64,000 bases of DNA from Wocania_A spongiicola (lineage in GTDB: Bacteria; Bacteroidota; Bacteroidia; Flavobacteriales; Flavobacteriaceae): assembly GCF_023502325.1 (NCBI RefSeq), contig NZ_JAMFLZ010000003.1, positions 372,001-436,000 on the forward strand, given 5' to 3'. Below the pieces are notes generated by a model. It saw nothing but the letters and a program-made list of their open reading frames with translations, did no database searches and had not been told where the DNA came from. Shown here one piece after another: positions 17,462 through 26,122 of the stretch. The position numbers were made by a program, and so were the translations under genes. Every line of letters begins with the position of its first letter. Position 1 is the stretch's first letter.

Positions 17462-17860
17462 TTATATAAATCGTGCCAAATCAATATCATTTATGGCTCC
17501 GTGAGAATTATGGGTAACTACTACTCCATTTTTGATAACTAATAACTGAGGGGATTCGTGTATTACCTGAAACTTATATCCAACTTCGTTAGATACATCT
17601 CTGTTGTTTAAAATATCTAGGTAATATAAATCCACATCCTTTTCAGTAAATGCATATGCATCAACAAATTGGTTCATCACCATTCTGCTAATTCCACAGC
17701 GTGTAGAATGCTTAAAAATAATTTGGGTTTTTATAGAAGATTTTTTCTCTATATGGTAGAGTTGCTGTAAATCGTTAAGAGGAATCCAAGGCAACACCTT
17801 TTCTTCTTTATTAGTGGTTGAGCCAGTTGAAGCTCCAAATAATTTATTTAGTAATCCCAT
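17462..17860 (-). CDS. ytxJ: YtxJ-like monothiol redox protein
   Basis: 132 residues with a thioredoxin-like fold. HSTRCGISRMVMNQF holds the single active cysteine (C-x-x-S), and SPQLLVIKNGVVVTHNSHGA is the cis-Pro region. This matches the bacillithiol-associated YtxJ family, proposed to de-bacillithiolate proteins; many Flavobacteriaceae make bacillithiol-type thiols. Cytoplasmic, no signal peptide. Tandem with GH16 (39 bp downstream). Confidence 0.85.
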   Translation of the reverse strand: MGLLNKLFGASTGSTTNKEEKVLPWIPLNDLQQLYHIEKKSSIKTQIIFKHSTRCGISRMVMNQFVDAYAFTEKDVDLYYLDILNNRDVSNEVGYKFQVIHESPQLLVIKNGVVVTHNSHGAINDIDLARFI

Positions 17861-17899
17861 ATGTGTAACAGTCGTGCTTAAAATAAAAACTTACAAATA

Positions 17900-19519
17900 T
17901 TATTTTTTCAAAAATTTAAAAGAATTAATTTTAGTATTGTTAGTGGTCAATCTTACAAAATATAATCCAGATTTTAATGAATCTGCAATATAAGTAACTT
18001 TATTGTTAGAAACTTGGTGTGTTTTCTTGTAAATTAAACGTCCGCTAACATCATAAACTTGAACCAAAACGGTTTGATTTATACCACCTGAAAACTTAAT
18101 GTTTAATTCATTTTTTACTGGGTTAGGATAGAAACTTATCTTATTATCATAAAGCACCTTATTTGCAGAAAGACTGCTTTTTTGATAGACTCTAATATAA
18201 TCTATTTCCATAGCATCATCAGTGAATCCAGAATCAATTGTACCTCCTAAATTACCACCCATTGCAACATTCAATAATATATAAAACTCTTGATTAAAAG
18301 GGTTAACTGTAGCCATTTGATTTACTAAAGCACCATCTAAATAAACCCGCATGGAATCTGAATCCCATTCTAAAACATAATCATGAAAGTTTTGAGAAGT
18401 ATTAGTATTAGTTATAGGAACACTGCTAGAGTTTAATTGATAGCCTCCTCCATTATTCCAATGCCAAGTGCCTAAAATTTCTGTTTTAGCAACATTTGGT
18501 TCCATAATATCAATTTCTCCACACCAAGGCCAATTAGCAGTTCCAAAGCCTTGGTTGTCCCAATACCCCCCATCTTCATTAATATTTTTTCCCAGCAACC
18601 ATATAGCTGGCCATGTACCCGCTACTGATGGTAGCTTAGCGCGCACTTCTACTCTACCGTATTTAAAAGCAAATTTTGAATTTAACCTAGCAGAAGTATA
18701 TTGCTTTTGATGACCTTGATCGATATAAGTTTCTTTAATGGCCTTAATTTTTAAAGTTCCGCTTGATACAAATGAGTTATCATCACGATTAGTGTAGTGT
18801 TGAACTTCTCCATTTGCCCAACTATCTCCAGCAATTAATTGAGTTTGATGAAACCATTTATTACCATCTACAGAGCCCACATCATTAAATTCATCAGACC
18901 AAACTAGATTATTAAAAACTGAACCTGATACCGTAGAATCATCATTAATAACATCATCTATATATGCAATAACCTGATTATTGTTATTTTCTCCATTTAT
19001 CTGGATAACCACTCTATTAAAATCTGTTCTTGTATTTGGTGGAGGTGAATTTCCATCTAAGTTTATATAGGCGTCATTTTCAAAATCGAATATTACTTCT
19101 TGCCACTCATCTAAAACTATTGGTTTAATAATTTCACTTTGTGTAGACCAAGGAGCTCCTAATGTGCCATCTTGAAGTTTTAAAGAAACTTGATTAGATT
19201 GACTTCCTGTAATTCCATTTGAAGGAACATATATTTTTAATTTAAATGAATGATTTACAGATAAACCAAAATTTGGGCTAACATCAAACCTAACATTTGC
19301 ATATTGCCCTCCAGTATCTTCATATTTTAAAACCGTATCAGAAACATTGATTCCAATTTTGAAAGGGTTATTAAACCCTATATTTAACCCACAATCATCT
19401 CCAAACCAAGAAGTAATGGTACCACTGCCTTCAAAATCGTCCGATATAACTTGAGCTGCTAAGTTTAAGCTAGAAACAAAAAAAGCATAACACAATACTA
19501 ATGTAAAAGTATAACGCAT
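17900..19519 (-). CDS. GH16 family beta-glucanase with T9SS sorting domain
   Basis: 539-residue secreted enzyme. Residues 1-22 are the signal peptide. About 25-195 form a beta-sandwich carbohydrate-binding-like module. About 205-446 are the GH16 catalytic domain, with the motif E335-x-D337-x-x-E340 in GEIDIME (nucleophile and acid/base) and aromatic cleft residues WPAIWLLG. About 463-539 are a type IX secretion sorting domain (FYPNPVKNELNIKF to SFKFLKK). Likely a laminarinase or similar beta-1,3(4)-glucanase exported to the cell surface or medium. No SusCD pair is adjacent. Confidence 0.92.
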   Translation of the reverse strand: MRYTFTLVLCYAFFVSSLNLAAQVISDDFEGSGTITSWFGDDCGLNIGFNNPFKIGINVSDTVLKYEDTGGQYANVRFDVSPNFGLSVNHSFKLKIYVPSNGITGSQSNQVSLKLQDGTLGAPWSTQSEIIKPIVLDEWQEVIFDFENDAYINLDGNSPPPNTRTDFNRVVIQINGENNNNQVIAYIDDVINDDSTVSGSVFNNLVWSDEFNDVGSVDGNKWFHQTQLIAGDSWANGEVQHYTNRDDNSFVSSGTLKIKAIKETYIDQGHQKQYTSARLNSKFAFKYGRVEVRAKLPSVAGTWPAIWLLGKNINEDGGYWDNQGFGTANWPWCGEIDIMEPNVAKTEILGTWHWNNGGGYQLNSSSVPITNTNTSQNFHDYVLEWDSDSMRVYLDGALVNQMATVNPFNQEFYILLNVAMGGNLGGTIDSGFTDDAMEIDYIRVYQKSSLSANKVLYDNKISFYPNPVKNELNIKFSGGINQTVLVQVYDVSGRLIYKKTHQVSNNKVTYIADSLKSGLYFVRLTTNNTKINSFKFLKK

Positions 19520-19664
19520 AACAAATATTTTAAGATAGAAGCCAAATCTAAATGTTGGTTTTTTAAATAGCTAAAATTTAACCAATACATAAACCATACA
19601 TCAAAAGGCAATTAGGTAAAAAACAGTTAAAACAGACAAAAAGACATACAAATAGAGGCCTAAC

Positions 19665-19679
19665 AAGACATTTTGTCTT
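19665..19679 (+). promoter_or_regulatory. Inverted repeat upstream of clpB
   Basis: AAGACA-TTT-TGTCTT is a perfect palindrome 59 bp before the clpB ATG. A related half-site, AAAAGACATA, lies about 35 bp further upstream. It is a candidate operator or stress promoter element for clpB; the binding protein is unknown. Confidence 0.4.
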
Positions 19680-19738
19680 TTAAATTGTAATGGTAGGATT
19701 ATTGACTTACATCTTGAAAAGAAAATAATAATACAGTT

Positions 19739-22345
19739 ATGAATTTAAATAATTATACTATAAAATCTCAAGAGGCCATACAACGAGCTCAACAAATTGC
19801 TCAAAGTTTTGGTCATCAGCAAATAGAAAACGAACATATTTTTAAAGGTATTTTTGAAGTTGATGAAAACGTTTTACCATTCATTTTGAAAAAGCTGAAT
19901 GCAAACATTAGCATACTTCAACAAGCTTTAGATAAGCAATTAGAAAGCTTCCCCAAAGTTACAGGTAGCGAATTAATGCTATCTCGCGAAGCTGGAAAAA
20001 GTCTTAACGAAGCTTCAATTATAGCAAAAAAAATGAAGGATGATTTTGTATCTATTGAGCATCTCATTCTAGCTGTTTTTAAATCAAATAGTAAAATAGC
20101 ACAAATGCTAAAAGATCAAGGCGTAACAGAAAAAGACTTAAAAGCTGCTATTGATGAACTTAGAAAAGGTGAAAATGTAACCTCACAAAGTCAAGAGGAC
20201 ACTTATAACTCACTTAATAAATATGCAAAAAACTTAAATCAATTAGCAAATGATGGCAAGCTAGACCCTGTTATAGGGCGGGATGAAGAAATACGAAGAA
20301 TTCTTCAAATACTCTCTCGACGTACAAAAAACAATCCTATTTTAGTTGGTGAGCCAGGAACTGGAAAAACAGCTATCGCAGAAGGTTTAGCTCATAGAAT
20401 TATTGATGGCGATATTCCTGAAAACTTAAAAGACAAACAAATTTTTGCTCTAGATATGGGAGCATTAATTGCTGGTGCAAAATTTAAAGGTGAGTTTGAA
20501 GAACGTTTAAAAGCCGTTATAAAAGAAGTTACTTCTAGTGATGGAGATATTGTGCTATTTATTGATGAAATACATACCTTAGTTGGTGCCGGTGGCGGCC
20601 AAGGGGCAATGGATGCAGCTAATATTTTAAAACCAGCTTTGGCTAGAGGCGAATTGCGTGCTATTGGAGCAACTACCTTAGATGAATACCAAAAATACTT
20701 TGAAAAAGATAAAGCTTTAGAGCGTCGTTTTCAAAAAGTTATGGTTGATGAACCTGATACTGAAAGTGCCATTTCCATTTTAAGAGGGATTAAAGAGAAA
20801 TATGAAACTCATCACAAAGTTCGCATTAAAGATGAGGCTATTATTGGCGCTGTAGAATTATCGCAACGCTATATAACTAATCGGTTTTTACCAGATAAAG
20901 CTATTGATTTAATGGATGAAGCTGCATCTAAATTACGTATGGAAATCAACTCTAAACCAGAAGAATTAGATGTGTTAGATAGAAAAATCATGCAACTTGA
21001 AATTGAAATTGAGGCTATTAAGCGTGAAAAAGATGAAACAAAACTAAAATCACTTCGGTCTGACTTAGCAAACTTAAAAGAACAACGCAATGAGATAAAT
21101 GCCAAGTGGAAAAGCGAAAAAGAAGTTGTCGATAACATTCAAAATTCAAAACAGAATATTGAAAATTTCAAGTTAGAAGCTGAAAAAGCCGAAAGAGAAG
21201 GTGATTATGGCAAAGTAGCTGAGTTACGCTATGGAAAAATCAAAGAAACTCAAGAACAGCTTGAAGAGTTTCAAAAGCAACTACAAGCGCAATCAGAAAA
21301 TTCATTAATTAAAGAAGAAGTAACATATGATGATATTGCAGAAGTGGTAGCAAAATGGACTGGTATTCCCGTAACTAAAATGCTTCAAAGTGATCGTGAA
21401 AAGCTATTAAAACTTGAAAGCGAATTACACAAACGCGTTGTTGGACAAGAGGAAGCTATAGTTGCTGTAAGTGATGCTGTAAGACGCAGTCGAGCTGGTT
21501 TGCAAAACCCACAAAAACCTATCGGAACGTTTTTATTTTTAGGGACAACAGGTGTTGGTAAAACTGAGCTTGCTAAAGCTTTGGCTGAGTATTTATTTGA
21601 TGACGAAAATGCGATGACCAGAATTGATATGAGTGAATATCAAGAACGACATGCTGTAAGTAGATTAGTTGGAGCTCCTCCAGGGTATGTAGGCTATGAT
21701 GAAGGAGGTCAATTAACAGAAGCCGTAAGACGTAAACCATATTCAGTAGTATTATTAGATGAAATTGAAAAAGCACATCCAGATACATTTAATATTCTAT
21801 TACAAGTGCTGGATGAAGGGCATTTAACAGATAATAAAGGTCGTGTGGCAGATTTTAAAAATACCATAATTATAATGACCTCTAATATTGGAAGCCACTT
21901 AATCCAAGAGCGCTTTGAAGCAACAAAAGATTTAAATTCTGCAGTTGAGGCTGCAAAAATTGATGTTTTAGGGTTATTAAAACAAAGTGTACGCCCAGAG
22001 TTTCTTAATAGAATAGATGATACTATTATGTTTACCCCTTTAAGTAAAAATAATATTGTTGATATAGTTGGGTTACAATTAAAAAGTGTTACTAAAATGA
22101 TTGCTCAACAAGGTATTACTTTTGATGCAACACCAGAAGCAATAGCATATCTAGCAAACAAAGGTTATAATCCTGAATATGGTGCAAGACCAGTAAAGCG
22201 TGTTATTCAGAAAGAAGTTTTAAATGCATTAAGCAAAGAAATATTAGCAGGAAAAGTAACTACAGACAGTATTATTTTATTAGATGCCTTTGATGATGAA
22301 TTGGTGTTTAGAAATCAAAATAACTTAGTTTCTGAAGAATTTTAG
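19739..22345 (+). CDS. clpB: ATP-dependent disaggregase ClpB
   Basis: 868-residue Hsp100 protein that works with DnaK to extract aggregated polypeptides. The Clp-N double repeat spans about 1-150. The first AAA domain has Walker A GEPGTGKTAIAEG and Walker B VLFIDEIHTL. The middle coiled-coil (about 405-525) is rich in Glu/Lys. The second AAA domain has Walker A GTTGVGKTELAKA and VLLDEIEKAHPD, followed by the D2-small domain with the GYNPEYGARPVKR motif. The coiled-coil separates it from ClpA/ClpC. Monocistronic, with a terminator after it. Confidence 0.97.
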   Translation: MNLNNYTIKSQEAIQRAQQIAQSFGHQQIENEHIFKGIFEVDENVLPFILKKLNANISILQQALDKQLESFPKVTGSELMLSREAGKSLNEASIIAKKMKDDFVSIEHLILAVFKSNSKIAQMLKDQGVTEKDLKAAIDELRKGENVTSQSQEDTYNSLNKYAKNLNQLANDGKLDPVIGRDEEIRRILQILSRRTKNNPILVGEPGTGKTAIAEGLAHRIIDGDIPENLKDKQIFALDMGALIAGAKFKGEFEERLKAVIKEVTSSDGDIVLFIDEIHTLVGAGGGQGAMDAANILKPALARGELRAIGATTLDEYQKYFEKDKALERRFQKVMVDEPDTESAISILRGIKEKYETHHKVRIKDEAIIGAVELSQRYITNRFLPDKAIDLMDEAASKLRMEINSKPEELDVLDRKIMQLEIEIEAIKREKDETKLKSLRSDLANLKEQRNEINAKWKSEKEVVDNIQNSKQNIENFKLEAEKAEREGDYGKVAELRYGKIKETQEQLEEFQKQLQAQSENSLIKEEVTYDDIAEVVAKWTGIPVTKMLQSDREKLLKLESELHKRVVGQEEAIVAVSDAVRRSRAGLQNPQKPIGTFLFLGTTGVGKTELAKALAEYLFDDENAMTRIDMSEYQERHAVSRLVGAPPGYVGYDEGGQLTEAVRRKPYSVVLLDEIEKAHPDTFNILLQVLDEGHLTDNKGRVADFKNTIIIMTSNIGSHLIQERFEATKDLNSAVEAAKIDVLGLLKQSVRPEFLNRIDDTIMFTPLSKNNIVDIVGLQLKSVTKMIAQQGITFDATPEAIAYLANKGYNPEYGARPVKRVIQKEVLNALSKEILAGKVTTDSIILLDAFDDELVFRNQNNLVSEEF

Positions 22346-22410
22346 ATAAAAAATGAAAATTATTTGTAACATAATCGCTTTCTAGCAGTCTATTAGTTGG
22401 TTGGTTAGTT

Positions 22411-22459
22411 GAAAAGCAACATGAATCTTTAACGAGATGATTGTTGCTTTTCCTTTTTA
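22411..22459 (+). terminator. Terminator of clpB
   Basis: Arms GAAAAGCAACA (22411-22421) and TGTTGCTTTTC (22442-22452) pair perfectly over a 20-nt loop and are followed by CTTTTTAT. It lies 66 bp after the clpB stop. Confidence 0.75.
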
Positions 22460-22483
22460 TATAAATTAAAACACAAAATAAAT

Positions 22484-22497
22484 ATACCGAATGGTAT
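22484..22497. promoter_or_regulatory. TetR operator, copy 1
   Basis: ATACCGAATGGTAT is an inverted repeat (arms ATACC / GGTAT) immediately upstream of the tetR -7 box. It shares TATACC-N-AxTGGTAT with the operator found before the downstream thioesterase gene. Its place between -33 and -7 suits repression of the promoter. Confidence 0.7.
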
Positions 22498-22504
22498 TTT
22501 TATT

Positions 22505-22512
22505 TATATTTG
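22505..22512 (+). promoter_or_regulatory. -7 promoter element of the tetR gene
   Basis: TATATTTG matches TAnnTTTG exactly and ends only 7 bp before the ATG at 22520. The transcript therefore starts within a few bases of the start codon, so the mRNA is leaderless or nearly so. Confidence 0.6.
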
Positions 22513-22519
22513 ACAAATA

Positions 22520-23116
22520 ATGAAAACAAAAGCAGAACTCACATCGGAATACATACTTGAAATCGCTGCGCCAATATTTAACAAAAATGGTTACGCTGCT
22601 ACGAGCATGCGAGATATTACCGAAGCAACATCGCTAACTAAAGGAGCTATATATGGAAACTTTAAAAATAAAGAAGAATTAGCTATTGCAGCCTTTAAAT
22701 ATACTGTGAAGAATATGATGAAACGCATAGCAGAGCATTTGGCTTTAAGCGAGTCACCCATTCAAAAACTATTTTTAATAACAGATTTCTATAGAAACTA
22801 TTATAACTATAGCAAACAATTGGGTGGATGTCCAGTTTTAAACATTGGTGTAGATGCCAATAATCAAAATACCTTATTACTAAAAAATGTAAAGCAAGTC
22901 ATCGAAAAAATTCAAGATCAGGTAGCTACTATTATAGAAAATGGGATTGAAGCAGGAGAAATATCTACTAACATAAATGCAATGCAATATGCAAAAAGGT
23001 TAGATACTATGATTCAAGGTTCCATATTTATGACTTATACTATGGATGATGAGTTGTATATAAAAGATACCATGAATCAAATTGACCAAATGATTCATAA
23101 CGAACTAAAATTGTAA
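22520..23116 (+). CDS. TetR/AcrR-family repressor
   Basis: 198 residues. The N-terminal helix-turn-helix (about 10-56) is clear: IFNKNGYAATSMRDITEATS then LTKGAIYGNFKNKEELAIAA. The C-terminal ligand-binding domain (about 75-198) is helical, including GGCPVLNIGVDANNQN, a feature of the TetR_C subgroup near acyl-CoA or fatty-acid genes. Matching palindromes lie before this gene and before the thioesterase that follows, so it probably represses both. The ligand may be an acyl-CoA (inference from the partner gene). Confidence 0.9.
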   Translation: MKTKAELTSEYILEIAAPIFNKNGYAATSMRDITEATSLTKGAIYGNFKNKEELAIAAFKYTVKNMMKRIAEHLALSESPIQKLFLITDFYRNYYNYSKQLGGCPVLNIGVDANNQNTLLLKNVKQVIEKIQDQVATIIENGIEAGEISTNINAMQYAKRLDTMIQGSIFMTYTMDDELYIKDTMNQIDQMIHNELKL

Positions 23117-23132
23117 TTTTTTTAATCAATAA

Positions 23133-23148
23133 TATACCAATTGGTATA
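23133..23148. promoter_or_regulatory. TetR operator, copy 2
   Basis: TATACCAATTGGTATA is a perfect 16-bp palindrome in the 48-bp gap between tetR and the thioesterase gene, 16 bp before the ATG. It is the symmetric version of copy 1. Confidence 0.75.
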
Positions 23149-23164
23149 AACAAAACAATCAAAA

Positions 23165-23662
23165 ATGGATAATTTATTAAACGTATTAGAAAGTAAAACT
23201 AAAATTAGATTTCAAGATTGCGACCCATTTAATCATTTAAACAATGGTAGCTATATAGATTATTTTATGAATCATCGTGAAGATGCTTTAATAGAACATT
23301 ATAATGTCGATATCTATAAAATGGCTAAAACTTTAGGCAAAAGTTGGGTGTCTAGCAGTAATCAAATAGCTTATTTAAAGCCTGCCTTTTTAATGGAAAC
23401 AGTAGCTATCGAATCACAATTAATTAAATTTACAGATAGCGAATTATACGTAGAAATGCGTATGTATAATGAAAACAAAAGCCATTTAAAGGCTATTATT
23501 TGGTGTGGTTTTGTACATTTTAACCTATTACAGCAAAAAAGGGAGACGCATACTGAAGATTTGATGCAGTTATTTGAAAAGGTAATTAATCCAGTTGATG
23601 CAAATGCATTCGAAACACGAATTGGACAACTGAGAAAATATAAAACCGAAACACCCGTTTAA
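23165..23662 (+). CDS. Acyl-CoA thioesterase, 4HBT hot-dog fold
   Basis: 165-residue hot-dog protein. KIRFQDCDPFNHLNNGSYID (about 12-32) is the 4-hydroxybenzoyl-CoA thioesterase signature with the catalytic Asp, and the remainder gives the single hot-dog domain. It hydrolyses acyl-CoA thioesters, with unknown chain preference. Paired with TetR through a shared operator sequence. An earlier TetR-controlled thioesterase role, such as controlling acyl-CoA overflow, is inference. Confidence 0.85.
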   Translation: MDNLLNVLESKTKIRFQDCDPFNHLNNGSYIDYFMNHREDALIEHYNVDIYKMAKTLGKSWVSSSNQIAYLKPAFLMETVAIESQLIKFTDSELYVEMRMYNENKSHLKAIIWCGFVHFNLLQQKRETHTEDLMQLFEKVINPVDANAFETRIGQLRKYKTETPV

Positions 23663-23807
23663 CTTACTAACAAATTATTGTTAATTAAATCATTGTTAAA
23701 ATTCAAAAAAAATCGTTTTAATTTCCTACTTTTACATCAATATAAACCCCAAATTTTATATTACATATATTAAAAAACATACTTTAAAACAAAAACCTAC
23801 TTTTTAA

Positions 23808-24545
23808 ATGCATATTGTTAATTATATAGAATACACCTTATTACATCCTTCTGCTACAGAAAGAGATATTATTGAATTATGCCTAACTGCGCAAAAAAAC
23901 AATTATTATGTTGTTAATGTTAATAGCTATTATGTTTCTTTAGCTAAGCAGTTACTAAGTAGTACAAACATTAAAGTATGTGCCCCTATTGGATTTCCAA
24001 TGGGTGCAATGGCTACTGCATCAAAAGTATATGAGGCAAAACAAGCATTAAGTGATGGTGCTGATGAGATTGAAATGGTAATTAATCAAGGCTTGCTTAA
24101 AAGCAAAAATTATGTTTCAGTACTAAAAGATATTACTGATGTAAAATTAGCTATTGGCGAAACTCCATTAAAAGTAATCATAGAAATTTCTGAATTAAAC
24201 AAAAATGAGATTATAAGAATATGTGAAATTTGCTTAGATGCAAAAGTAGATTATATAAAAACATCTAGTGGTTTTTCTAAAGGTGGATCAACTTTAACAA
24301 CTGTAAAGATTATTAAAAAAACTGTAAGAGAGCACGTTAAAATAGCTGTTTTTGATGGCATTGAAGATTATGATACAGCTATAAAGTACATTGAGTCAGG
24401 TGCTGATAGAGTTGGAATTTCTTATGGTATAGAACTTGTAAATAAATCACGACCTAAAAGGAATTCTAAGATATTTAAACAATACATTAAAACTTTCAAA
24501 GAAGAAGATGCTATAAAAGAAGATAGTGTTTACGAAAAAAATTAA
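23808..24545 (+). CDS. DeoC-like protein with altered active site
   Basis: 245 residues aligned end to end with the canonical DeoC at 25442 (same TIM barrel order), but diverged. The Schiff-base lysine is kept (YIKTSSGF, K151). The aspartate equivalent to E. coli D102 is Glu (DEIEMVIN, E89; the partner has DEIDMVIN). The second catalytic lysine (K201 in E. coli) is lost: KIKASGGIKD in the partner is KIAVFDGIED here, with A180. SVCVNSCYV is VVNVNSYYV. The C-terminus has an extra Lys/Arg-rich tail. It is unlikely to be a normal deoxyribose-phosphate aldolase; it may act on another aldehyde or be regulatory. Well conserved fold and no frameshift, so it is not a pseudogene. Confidence 0.82.
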   Translation: MHIVNYIEYTLLHPSATERDIIELCLTAQKNNYYVVNVNSYYVSLAKQLLSSTNIKVCAPIGFPMGAMATASKVYEAKQALSDGADEIEMVINQGLLKSKNYVSVLKDITDVKLAIGETPLKVIIEISELNKNEIIRICEICLDAKVDYIKTSSGFSKGGSTLTTVKIIKKTVREHVKIAVFDGIEDYDTAIKYIESGADRVGISYGIELVNKSRPKRNSKIFKQYIKTFKEEDAIKEDSVYEKN

Positions 24546-24562
24546 GACTAACTCAAATTTTA

Positions 24563-24602
24563 AAAAGCTAAACAAAACTTAAAAAGTGATTGTTTAGCTT
24601 TT
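24563..24602. terminator. Bidirectional terminator
   Basis: Arms AAAAGCTAAACA (24563-24574) and TGTTTAGCTTTT (24591-24602) enclose a second short stem ACTT/AAGT. It sits between the convergent stops of the DeoC-like gene (24545) and ompW (24624), with T-runs on both sides. Confidence 0.85.
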
Positions 24603-24623
24603 TTTTATATATCAAATTTTCAA

Positions 24624-25277
24624 TTAAAAGCGCATTCCAAAACCGATACCAGCTATAAATGGATTTATATCAACATCTGCACCAACAGTAGCCCCTAAAG
24701 CCGTTGTTGCATTAACAGCAACATCTGTATTTAGCAATAAGTATTTTACATCTAGATTAATAAACCAAGTATCATTTATATCTATATCAAAACCAGCTTG
24801 AAAAGCGAACCCTAAAGTACTATCATAGCTAACATTATTTGCTACGGGGCCTGCACTTTCATTATAAAACAAAGTGTAATTTATACCTGCTCCAAAATAT
24901 GGGTGCACAACATCTCCATCAAAATGGTATTGTAAGGTAAGTGTTGGCGGTAATAACCAAACATCACCTAAGGGAATATCTCCTACAGCTGTTGATATAG
25001 CCTTAACATCGTGCTTTGTAGTGGCCAAAATTAATTCAGCTGCGATGTTTTTAGTGAAAAAATAAGTAAAATCTAATTCAGGAACATAAGTATTAGATAT
25101 TTGTACATCACCACCAATAGTTTGTATGGTTGCAGATTCGTTAGGAACTACAGCAATAGCACGTAATCTAACTTGCCATTTGCTAAAGTTTGTAGTTGAA
25201 TTGGTTTCGTTTTCTTGTGCATTAATCGCATTAAACATAAAACATGCAATTAAAGCTGTAAAAATTGTTTTCTTCAT
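24624..25277 (-). CDS. OmpW-family outer membrane protein
   Basis: 217 residues from the ATG at 25277; the frame stays open to a TTG at 25319, but MKKTIFTALIACFMFNAINA is a clean signal peptide and marks the real start. The mature part is an eight-stranded barrel of OmpW type: KWQVRLRAIAVVPNE, VPELDFTYFFTKNIAAELIL, LPPTLTLQYHFDG, HPYFGAGINYTLFY, and the terminal strand FIAGIGFGMRF ending in Phe. OmpW proteins form small hydrophobic channels. Divergent from deoC. Confidence 0.9.
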   Translation of the reverse strand: MKKTIFTALIACFMFNAINAQENETNSTTNFSKWQVRLRAIAVVPNESATIQTIGGDVQISNTYVPELDFTYFFTKNIAAELILATTKHDVKAISTAVGDIPLGDVWLLPPTLTLQYHFDGDVVHPYFGAGINYTLFYNESAGPVANNVSYDSTLGFAFQAGFDIDINDTWFINLDVKYLLLNTDVAVNATTALGATVGADVDINPFIAGIGFGMRF

Positions 25278-25441
25278 GGTATTTGAGTTATTATTTACAG
25301 CAAAATTAGCATCAAACAAATAACTAAAAACTGACTTAAATCATAGTTTGAAAATAATTTTTATAAGCATATTGGTGTTTTATAAATTGTTTGTTATTAA
25401 TCCCTTTTTATTCGAAAAATAAACTTAATTTTAACATTACT

Positions 25442-26110
25442 ATGAAATTTTTAAACACATATATAGATCATACACTTTTAAAACCTACGGCTACTAAAAG
25501 TGATATTATAAAGCTTTGCGAAGAAGCGATAGAACATCAATTTTTCTCAGTATGCGTAAACAGTTGTTATGTTCCTTTAGCTAATGAGTATTTAAAAGAT
25601 AGTAAAGTAAAGGTTTGCAGTGTTATTGGTTTTCCTTTAGGAGCTATGTCCACCAAAGCTAAAGTTGCAGAAGCCGAATCTGCTTTAAACAATGGTGCAG
25701 ACGAAATTGATATGGTTATTAATTTAGGGCATCTAAAAAGCAAAAATTTTGATGCTGTTTGGAAAGATATTGAAGCTGTTAAAAAGGTGATGCCAAACAA
25801 AGTATTAAAGGTTATTTTAGAAACTTGCTATCTAGAAGAATTAGAAATTATAAAAGCTAGTGAACTTGCAATACAAAGTGGTGCTGATTTTATAAAAACA
25901 TCTACTGGATTTGGAACTGAGGGAGCTACCATTAATGATATAAAGCTAATGAAAAGTGTTGCTAAGGATAAATGCATCAAAATTAAAGCCTCGGGGGGTA
26001 TCAAAGACACCAAAACAGCATTAGAGTATATATCCCTAGGAGTAAATCGTTTAGGAACATCTTCTGGTATTGCAATAGTGACTGGAAATGCATCAAATTC
26101 AAATTATTAA
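25442..26110 (+). CDS. deoC: Deoxyribose-phosphate aldolase
   Basis: 222 residues from the ATG at 25442 (an upstream in-frame TTG is not family-like). Splits 2-deoxyribose-5-phosphate into glyceraldehyde-3-phosphate and acetaldehyde. All catalytic residues are present: D90 in DEIDMVIN, the Schiff-base K152 in IKTSTGFG, and K182 in KIKASGGIKD. Twelve bases before deoD, in an operon of nucleoside catabolism. Not to be confused with the altered homologue at 23808, which lacks two of these residues. Confidence 0.96.
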   Translation: MKFLNTYIDHTLLKPTATKSDIIKLCEEAIEHQFFSVCVNSCYVPLANEYLKDSKVKVCSVIGFPLGAMSTKAKVAEAESALNNGADEIDMVINLGHLKSKNFDAVWKDIEAVKKVMPNKVLKVILETCYLEELEIIKASELAIQSGADFIKTSTGFGTEGATINDIKLMKSVAKDKCIKIKASGGIKDTKTALEYISLGVNRLGTSSGIAIVTGNASNSNY

Positions 26111-26122
26111 AACAAAAAAGAA

